A stretch of DNA of 14,401 nt, from the NCBI GenBank assembly GCA_031273735.1, contig JAISRI010000028.1:1-14401 (forward strand), written 5' to 3'. This DNA is from Helicobacteraceae bacterium. Its GTDB lineage: Bacteria > Campylobacterota > Campylobacteria > Campylobacterales > SZUA-545. The notes under the pieces are model-generated. The model was not told where the DNA came from. It saw only the letters and a list, made by a program, of their open reading frames with translations, and searched no databases. This document shows positions 6,562-11,544 of this stretch, piece after piece (the stretch's first letter is position 1; every line of letters begins with the position of its first letter). The translations under genes and the position numbers were made by a program.

Positions 6562-7434
6562 TTAATTCATTTTGGCGATAATTGGATTAAAGGCTTTAGA
6601 GGCGATCAAAACGCGATCGCCTATCTTGATATTTTCTATTTCGCTTTGCGTCGCGGCGACTTTAACAATATCGCTTCCAGCAAGAACGCTTAATATATAG
6701 ACAAGCCCCGATTCTTCAATCGCTAAAACTTCGCCGATCAGTCGAAACTTATTACTGATATTTCCAGCCGAAAAAACCTCCGTAGGCGTTCCGCTCTTAA
6801 TTACTTTTCCGTTTTCAATCACATAGGTTTTGATCGAAAGTTTGAAAACCTCGCTTAGATCGTGGCTTACCAAAAGCGTGGCGGGATTAAGCGTTTTTTG
6901 AAGCGTCAAAAGCTCCTCTTGCAACTCTTGTCGCATAGCGTTGTCTAAAGCGCTTAAAGGCTCGTCTAATAATAAGATTTTTGGTTTTAAGGCTAACGCT
7001 CTCGCAAAGGCGACGCGCTGTTTTTGCCCGCCGCTAAGTTGCGCGGGTTTCTGATCTTGCAAGGCGGTTAATTTGCATAGCTCAAGCAAGCGATCGGCGT
7101 TATATTTTTCATTTTTAGCAAGCGCGAACTCTATATTCTTTTTAACGCTCATATTGGGAAAAAGCGCGTAATCTTGAAAGACGAAACCGACGCGCCGTTT
7201 TTGCGGTTTTATATTGATCTTTCGCGTTTGATCAAACCATATTTCGCCATTAACTACAATCGATCCGCTATCTGGTTTGGTTAGCCCCGCGATCATTCTA
7301 AGAAGCGTGGTTTTGCCCGCGCCGCTAGAGCCAAAAATGGTAACAAACTCCCCTTCGTTTATCGATCCGTTAAAGGCAAACTCTATATCGCCGTTTGCCG
7401 ATTTAAGCCGTTTTTTTACGTCGATTTCTATCAT
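6562..7434 (-). CDS. modC: Molybdate ABC transporter ATP-binding protein ModC
   Basis: ModC is the ATPase that drives molybdate import through ModB. All ABC motifs are present: Walker A GSSGAGKTT (35-43), Q-loop Q87 in FVFQDYALFP, signature LSGGQ (133-137), Walker B ILLLDEP (153-159), D-loop SALD and the switch histidine H191 in LVSHDL. After about residue 225 a single TOBE/Mop-like domain follows (FRLIGEVLAIEESGLVYILS onward), so the protein is 290 residues rather than ~350 as in E. coli. The ATG at 7434 overlaps the modB stop by four bases. It is the last gene of the mod operon. Among ABC ATPases the molybdate assignment rests on operon context and the C-terminal domain. Confidence 0.93.
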   Translation of the reverse strand: MIEIDVKKRLKSANGDIEFAFNGSINEGEFVTIFGSSGAGKTTLLRMIAGLTKPDSGSIVVNGEIWFDQTRKINIKPQKRRVGFVFQDYALFPNMSVKKNIEFALAKNEKYNADRLLELCKLTALQDQKPAQLSGGQKQRVAFARALALKPKILLLDEPLSALDNAMRQELQEELLTLQKTLNPATLLVSHDLSEVFKLSIKTYVIENGKVIKSGTPTEVFSAGNISNKFRLIGEVLAIEESGLVYILSVLAGSDIVKVAATQSEIENIKIGDRVLIASKAFNPIIAKMN

Positions 7435-8108
7435 AAAGCGTCCGCTCTTGCAAATCTGCGATTAAGAATATAAACGCATAAAAGCATTGTAAAAGTAATA
7501 AGGAATAACGTAAAAGCGTATTGATGGGCAAGCGGGTAATTAGGCGCGTTAACTTCGTCGTAGATCGCAATGCTGGCGACCTTTGTGGCGCGAGTGCTGC
7601 CGCCCAACATAAGCACGACGCCAAACTCGCCGACTGTATGCGCAAAACTAAGCACGGTTCCTACCAAAAGCGAACTTTTCATATTGGGAAGCATAATGAA
7701 AAATAGCGTTTTTATCTTACTAATTCCTAGCGTGGCGGCGGCTTCTCGTAAAGAGGAGTTAAGCGAAGAAAAACCGCTTTGGATCGGATGAACCATAAAG
7801 GGCAAACTAAACAATACCGAGCCCACCACTAAACCTTCAAAACTAAAAGCCAGCTGTATATCAAAAGTCTGTTTCAAAAAAATGCCGATCGGACTGTTGA
7901 TCGGGCTGAAGGCCATCAAAAGATAAAAGCCCAAAACGCTTGGCGGCAAAACCAACGGCATACTCACAATAGCCTCTATGACGACGCGAAAGCGATTTTT
8001 GGTATGCGCTACCCAGTAAGCTAAAGGAATCGCTATAAAGAATAAAATAAGCGTGGTAATCGCGGCAAGTTTGAACGTTGTGAGCATCGTTATGGCAAAA
8101 TCGCTCAA
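7431..8108 (-). CDS. modB: Molybdate ABC transporter permease ModB
   Basis: ModB forms the inner-membrane channel for molybdate. The 225 residues contain about five hydrophobic segments (roughly 11-33, 42-68, 91-108, 135-168 and 198-216). The cytoplasmic EAA loop that docks ModC is visible at 121-141 (REAAATLGISKIKTLFFIML followed by P). The HTVGEFGVVLMLGG stretch (157-170) is typical of ModB. The start is TTG at 8108: AAAGGA lies six bases upstream and the TTGA overlap with the preceding stop matches the spacing elsewhere in the operon; the next ATG would remove seven residues. The modC start overlaps its stop by four bases. Confidence 0.93.
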   Translation of the reverse strand: MSDFAITMLTTFKLAAITTLILFFIAIPLAYWVAHTKNRFRVVIEAIVSMPLVLPPSVLGFYLLMAFSPINSPIGIFLKQTFDIQLAFSFEGLVVGSVLFSLPFMVHPIQSGFSSLNSSLREAAATLGISKIKTLFFIMLPNMKSSLLVGTVLSFAHTVGEFGVVLMLGGSTRATKVASIAIYDEVNAPNYPLAHQYAFTLFLITFTMLLCVYILNRRFARADAL

Positions 8109-8509
8109 CCTAAATCCTTTAGCGATATCTCATTTGCTTTAACTAGCCACTCTACGCGATCGCCAACCGTAAGATTTAATCGTTTTGCCGATCGTTCTGT
8201 GATAATCGACTTAACGATCTCCTCTTCGCTATTAAGCGTTATTTCACATAAAAGACCGCCGTAACGCAAAGCGCTAATGGTCGCGCTATGGCGGTTTCTT
8301 AGGCTAATCTCTCCGCTTAGGTTTTTGGCGATCGCGACTTCGGTCTCCTTGAATAGGACTTCTACCTTGCGCCCGATCGCCAAATAAGCGCAACTTTTAG
8401 GCGTCTCTACGACAAGCGACGAAAAACGCATATCATTCGATACGATCTCGACGATCGACAAAGCGCCGTCTGTTTCTATATGCGATATTTCGCCTAAAAG
8501 CGCGTTCAT
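8105..8509 (-). CDS. Di-TOBE (Mop-like) molybdate-binding protein
   Basis: A 134-residue cytoplasmic protein made of two TOBE/Mop-like halves: about 1-65 (MNALLGEISHIE ... GRKVEVLFKETEVAI) and about 70-134 (LRNRHSATISAL ... GDRVEWLVKANEISL). Such domains bind molybdate or tungstate oxyanions, and the arrangement resembles the C-terminal effector part of ModE without its DNA-binding domain. The gene sits between modA and modB, overlapping modA by one base (TAATG) and modB by four. The same order, with a TOBE protein between modA and modB, is what I recall from Campylobacter jejuni (Cj0302c). Likely roles are intracellular Mo storage, sensing or delivery; which one cannot be told from sequence. 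Confidence 0.85.
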   Translation of the reverse strand: MNALLGEISHIETDGALSIVEIVSNDMRFSSLVVETPKSCAYLAIGRKVEVLFKETEVAIAKNLSGEISLRNRHSATISALRYGGLLCEITLNSEEEIVKSIITERSAKRLNLTVGDRVEWLVKANEISLKDLG

Positions 8510-9234
8510 TATTTAATTACGCTTAATCCGTGTTTGTTAAAAATCGTAACCGCCGTATCAGACTTCAAAAACGCGACGAATTTTTTGGCTTCGTCAAGTT
8601 TTTTGGTCGATTTCAGAATAACTGTTCCGTAGTAAAGCGGATCGTAAAGTTTTGAATCGACGTATTCAAACTTTCCTTCGCCCGCCGCGATCTTGTTTGC
8701 CACGACGGAATAACCCGTAATACCGACTTCCGCGTTGCCGTTTTCGACGTAAGCCGTCGCTTGCGCGATGTCTTCGCCATAAACTAATTTATCTTTAATC
8801 TTGTCGTAAACGCCCGCTTTTTCTAGCGCTTGGACTGCCGCCGCGCCCAAAGGAGCGGTTTTAGGATTTGCTACGGCGATATGCTTAACATTTTTACCCG
8901 TCAAAACGTCAAAACCTTTTTTAAGATCAAGCGACTTGCCCCAAAAAATCAGCTTGTTTTCAACCGTTAAAATTACGTCGCCTTCGGCCTGCCCGTTTTT
9001 AACGACCGTTTCGGGAAACTTTGTATCTGCGCTCATAAACACGTCAAACGGCGCGCCCTCGCCGATCTGTTGGGTCAATTTTCCGCTCGCCGCGAAAACC
9101 GTTTCGACTTTGCCGTCTTTATACGCCGCAACCAGCTCGGTCAAAGCGTTTTTATAGCTTGCCGCCGCCGCTACCGTTATATCCGCAAACAATAACGCCG
9201 CGCAAGAAAAAAACGCGACTAACAACTTTTTCAT
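8509..9234 (-). CDS. modA: Periplasmic molybdate-binding protein ModA
   Basis: ModA captures molybdate (or tungstate) in the periplasm and hands it to ModB. A Sec signal peptide (KKLL start, hydrophobic core, likely cleavage after LLFA at 17) precedes a mature protein beginning DITVAAAASYKNAL. The oxyanion-binding serines typical of the family are at S26 (AAAASY) and S50 (FAASGKL), followed by APFDVFMSAD (61-70). A later motif is VENGNAEVGITGYSVVA. The 241-residue length is slightly short but normal. Start ATG at 9234 has AAGGAG at 9240-9245, and a TATAAT box lies upstream, so modA opens the transporter operon. ModA proteins also bind tungstate, which sequence does not separate. Confidence 0.94.
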   Translation of the reverse strand: MKKLLVAFFSCAALLFADITVAAAASYKNALTELVAAYKDGKVETVFAASGKLTQQIGEGAPFDVFMSADTKFPETVVKNGQAEGDVILTVENKLIFWGKSLDLKKGFDVLTGKNVKHIAVANPKTAPLGAAAVQALEKAGVYDKIKDKLVYGEDIAQATAYVENGNAEVGITGYSVVANKIAAGEGKFEYVDSKLYDPLYYGTVILKSTKKLDEAKKFVAFLKSDTAVTIFNKHGLSVIK

Positions 9235-9263
9235 CTCAACTCCTTAATTAAATTGCGGGACGG

Positions 9264-9269
9264 ATTATA
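9264..9269 (-). promoter_or_regulatory. -10 box (TATAAT) for the modA operon
   Basis: A perfect TATAAT on the minus strand, within GGGTATAATCC, lies about 30 bases before the modA start in the 56-base gap after modE. The -35 position would fall at about 9287-9292, inside an inverted repeat. The leader before the ribosome site is only about 15-20 bases, leaving no room for a Moco riboswitch. Confidence 0.6.
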
Positions 9270-9281
9270 CCCGCCGCCGCT

Positions 9282-9297
9282 CGCCTAAATCTAGGCG
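9282..9297. promoter_or_regulatory. Perfect 6-bp inverted repeat over the modE stop and modA -35 region
   Basis: CGCCTA (9282-9287) and TAGGCG (9292-9297) are exact reverse complements separated by four bases. The repeat covers the modE stop codon (9291-9293) and the expected -35 position of the modA promoter. It could be an operator, or a short hairpin at the end of the modE message. It does not look like the E. coli ModE site I remember. Confidence 0.35.
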
Positions 9298-10073
9298 CCT
9301 ATGATGACGTGCGACGCTTTGAACAAAGCCCACGCTTTGTCGCCGCGTTTGAAGTCAAGTTCCTTTTGCGCGTCTTCGGTGATAACCGCCGTAAGCGTAG
9401 CGCCGCCCTCGATAGAAAGTTTGATCTCGACGTTGACCTTGCCTTCCACGATCGCTTCCACCGTCCCTTCGATCGCGTTTCTAACGCTGATCATCTTAGG
9501 TTTACTTCGGGCAAGAATAACCCAACTCGATTTAACGAGCGCGTAAGCCTCGTCGCCCGCTTTAAGCCCCATATCCTCCACGCCGTCGTTGGTGATGGTG
9601 GCGACAATCGTCGTCTTATCGCGGACAAGCAGTTTGATCTCGGAATTAACCGCGCCCTTTATGATCTCGACGACCTTACCGACAAGCTGATTTCTCGCGC
9701 TTGTTTTCATTGTAATCCTTTGCGCCGTCCGTAACAAAGAGGACGGATCGTTGCCGCTACGCGAAAACAGATCGATTAACGCCGAATGTTTTGCGTGAAG
9801 CAGATCAAAGAGCGCTATAAGCGATTCGCCCGCTTCCGTTAGTTTGGTTCCGCCGCCGCCCCTGCCGCCGCTAACGCGCTCTACAAGCGGTTGAGGCGAT
9901 AGGTTGTTCATCGAATCTACCAAATCCCAAGCGGTTTTATAGCCGATCTTGATCGCTTTCGCCGCTCGATTGATCGAGCCAAGCGAAGAGATCGCCTTCA
10001 AAAGCGCCACGCAGCTTTCGCCTAAAAACTGCGCTTTGTCTTGATTTAGCCAAACCTCTCCGCTAACCGTCAT
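9291..10073 (-). CDS. modE: Molybdate-responsive transcriptional regulator ModE
   Basis: ModE is a dimeric DNA-binding protein that senses molybdate and usually represses modABC and activates molybdoenzyme genes. The 260 residues match full-length ModE. The winged helix-turn-helix is at about 15-85 (ALLKAISSLGSINRAAKAIK, GYKTAWDLVDSMN) with the characteristic Gly-rich wing SGGRGGGGTKLTEAG (68-82). Two Mop domains follow: 124-189 and 195-260, each opening with a [ST]xRNxxxGxV pattern (SARNQLVGKV; SVRNAIEGTV) and ending GD.A.AL.K.S.VI. It lies upstream of and parallel to modA, not divergent as in E. coli. ATG at 10073 has AAGG seven bases away. A ModE-like half site over its own promoter suggests autoregulation. 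Confidence 0.95.
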   Translation of the reverse strand: MTVSGEVWLNQDKAQFLGESCVALLKAISSLGSINRAAKAIKIGYKTAWDLVDSMNNLSPQPLVERVSGGRGGGGTKLTEAGESLIALFDLLHAKHSALIDLFSRSGNDPSSLLRTAQRITMKTSARNQLVGKVVEIIKGAVNSEIKLLVRDKTTIVATITNDGVEDMGLKAGDEAYALVKSSWVILARSKPKMISVRNAIEGTVEAIVEGKVNVEIKLSIEGGATLTAVITEDAQKELDFKRGDKAWALFKASHVIIGA

Positions 10074-10115
10074 CTTTTTGCCTTACCTCTTTCGCTTTTA
10101 GCAAAAGGGAGCGTT

Positions 10116-10145
10116 ATATTAGCAAAGATACAATGAGCGCGTCAA
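10116..10145 (-). promoter_or_regulatory. Extended -10 promoter for modE with a ModE-like half site
   Basis: On the minus strand TTGACG (10140-10145) is followed after 18 bases by TAATAT (10116-10121), preceded by TGC, giving an extended -10. The same bases read AATATAACGCT, matching 9 of 11 positions of the E. coli ModE half site TATATAACGAT as I remember it. The second half site is poor. The start codon lies about 43 bases downstream. The 137 bases between nifT and modE hold nothing else obvious. Confidence 0.55.
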
Positions 10146-10210
10146 TACGATTGCCCCAAAACGATGATTATTTTTTAAGCGCCCAAAAACAAAGCGAAAG
10201 CCGCGGGCGA

Positions 10211-10420
10211 CTATTCGCTTAAGCGTTTCGCGTTGACCTCGCTCGGCAACTTTTTGGGCGCGGGATCGATAAACCACTCCTCGCCGTTATTCAGCGTTAT
10301 TTTGCCGCCGAATTTCTCTTCGCTATCGAACTCGATCGCCTTGATCGTCTCTTCCATATCCTTTTTAGCGACGTAGAAATAGATCGTTTCGCCCTTCTGC
10401 CTTAACATCACCTTCGCCAT
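10211..10420 (-). CDS. nifT: NifT/FixU family small protein
   Basis: The 69 residues match the NifT/FixU pattern as I know it: a start close to KVMIR, then VxKKDxEE (17-24, VAKKDMEE), a GG followed by TLxNG in the middle (GGKITLNNGEEWFI), and a LPxxVxAKRL end (here LPSEVNAKRL). NifT is a small cytoplasmic protein encoded in many nitrogenase operons, often near nifK; its role is unclear and it is often dispensable. The ATG directly abuts the stop of the aldo/keto reductase gene, whose last codons supply the AAGGAGG ribosome site, so the two are translated together. No nifHDK gene is in the window. Either a nif cluster lies elsewhere or this small protein has a separate use. Confidence 0.78.
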   Translation of the reverse strand: MAKVMLRQKGETIYFYVAKKDMEETIKAIEFDSEEKFGGKITLNNGEEWFIDPAPKKLPSEVNAKRLSE

Positions 10421-11536
10421 TTAGCCTCCTTGCAAATTAAAAAGCGCATTGTAACTTTTTGCGGCGCACCTATCTGCCTCTAAAACAAGCAGATTTTCCA
10501 AAACGTGCGCCGCGTTTGTAGAGCTAAAGAGCGCCGATTTCACTCCGATCGCGCTTCTAGCAAACTGCAAAGCGTATTGCGTCGCGCTCGCAAAACCTCC
10601 TCCTAGTAGCGCCGCCGCTTTGGGCGAAAACGGGCGTTTGAAAAGCGCCATTCTTAATAGCGACGAGCTTGCGATAGCGTTAATTTTTAAGCGCTCCGCC
10701 GCTTGAAAAAACGTGTAATATAACCCGTCGTCCAACGGCTGATTCGTATAGTTATAAGCGTGCGGTTTTGCGAGATTGAAAGGCGATTGGACAAATCTGA
10801 AACGGTGGTTTTCCCCGCCGACCTTTCGCGCTATTTTTACCAGATCGTTTAATCGGATATATTCGGCGTGATCCTCCTCCCATAAAAAGGCGTTCCAGCT
10901 TGCAATTCCATAAAAACCTATTTTATTTATCGCGCATAGCGATTCAAATAACTCAAACGCCGCTTCTATGCGTTTTAACAGCGTTTTATAATCGATATAA
11001 CCAAGTTGGATTTCAGGATTATGCAAATAAAAGCAGTCGATCGATTTTAATCCAAGATTTTCTAGCGACCACTCTAAACTTTGCGTTAAAAACTTAGACG
11101 TTAGGCAGTGCTGATCGGCGATTATATCCTCTTTTTTTGCTAGGTTTTTTTTGATTATTTCGTCGTCGATCCACTCGTAAGGATTTTGCGGAAACGGATA
11201 ATCGAGCGGTAGAAAACCCGCTTTGCTTGCCACAAATAGTTCGTCGCGTTTTACGACCCCGTTTGCGATCGCTTTTTTGATCGCCTTGCCTATCTCTTTC
11301 TCGCTCTGTCTAAAGCGGTAGTTAATAGCGGTATCGATATGATTTATCCCGTTTGCGATCGCGGCGTAAATCGCTTCCTCGTAACCAACTTTATACGCCT
11401 CCTCCCAATATGGCTCTGGCATATAACTGCCGATTCCAAGCGAGCTAATCGTAAGATTTTGCGCGATCGAATATGCGTCTTTATGTTTGCTATATTTTAA
11501 CGCGTATCGTTTTGTTCCTTCAACTGACGCTAACAT
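10421..11536 (-). CDS. Aldo/keto reductase family protein
   Basis: A 371-residue NAD(P)H-dependent oxidoreductase of the aldo/keto reductase barrel fold. The catalytic tetrad is complete: D68 and Y73 (NHIDTAINYR), K105 (VASKAGF) and H172 (YLHNPE). The later barrel carries VQSPFNLAKP and a C-terminal GVKSALFSSTNAAHVLENL segment in place of the usual nicotinamide-phosphate binding end. A ~35-residue insertion with DYPFPQNPYEWIDDEII (112-128) lies after the Lys strand. Start ATG at 11536 has AAGGA overlapping the stop of the kinase gene eight bases upstream, and the stop touches the nifT start. Its substrate is unknown. The pairing with nifT hints at a redox job tied to nitrogenase, which is inference only. 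Confidence 0.85.
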   Translation of the reverse strand: MLASVEGTKRYALKYSKHKDAYSIAQNLTISSLGIGSYMPEPYWEEAYKVGYEEAIYAAIANGINHIDTAINYRFRQSEKEIGKAIKKAIANGVVKRDELFVASKAGFLPLDYPFPQNPYEWIDDEIIKKNLAKKEDIIADQHCLTSKFLTQSLEWSLENLGLKSIDCFYLHNPEIQLGYIDYKTLLKRIEAAFELFESLCAINKIGFYGIASWNAFLWEEDHAEYIRLNDLVKIARKVGGENHRFRFVQSPFNLAKPHAYNYTNQPLDDGLYYTFFQAAERLKINAIASSSLLRMALFKRPFSPKAAALLGGGFASATQYALQFARSAIGVKSALFSSTNAAHVLENLLVLEADRCAAKSYNALFNLQGG

Positions 11537-11544
11537 TACTATCC

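Noticed and set aside
9235..9290. Moco riboswitch ahead of modA
   Set aside because: The gap is only 56 bases and the leader after the TATAAT box is about 25-30 bases, too short for that structured RNA.
9309..9734. 141-codon open frame on the plus strand
   Set aside because: It lies antisense within modE, whose domains are unambiguous; its composition is a mirror of that gene.
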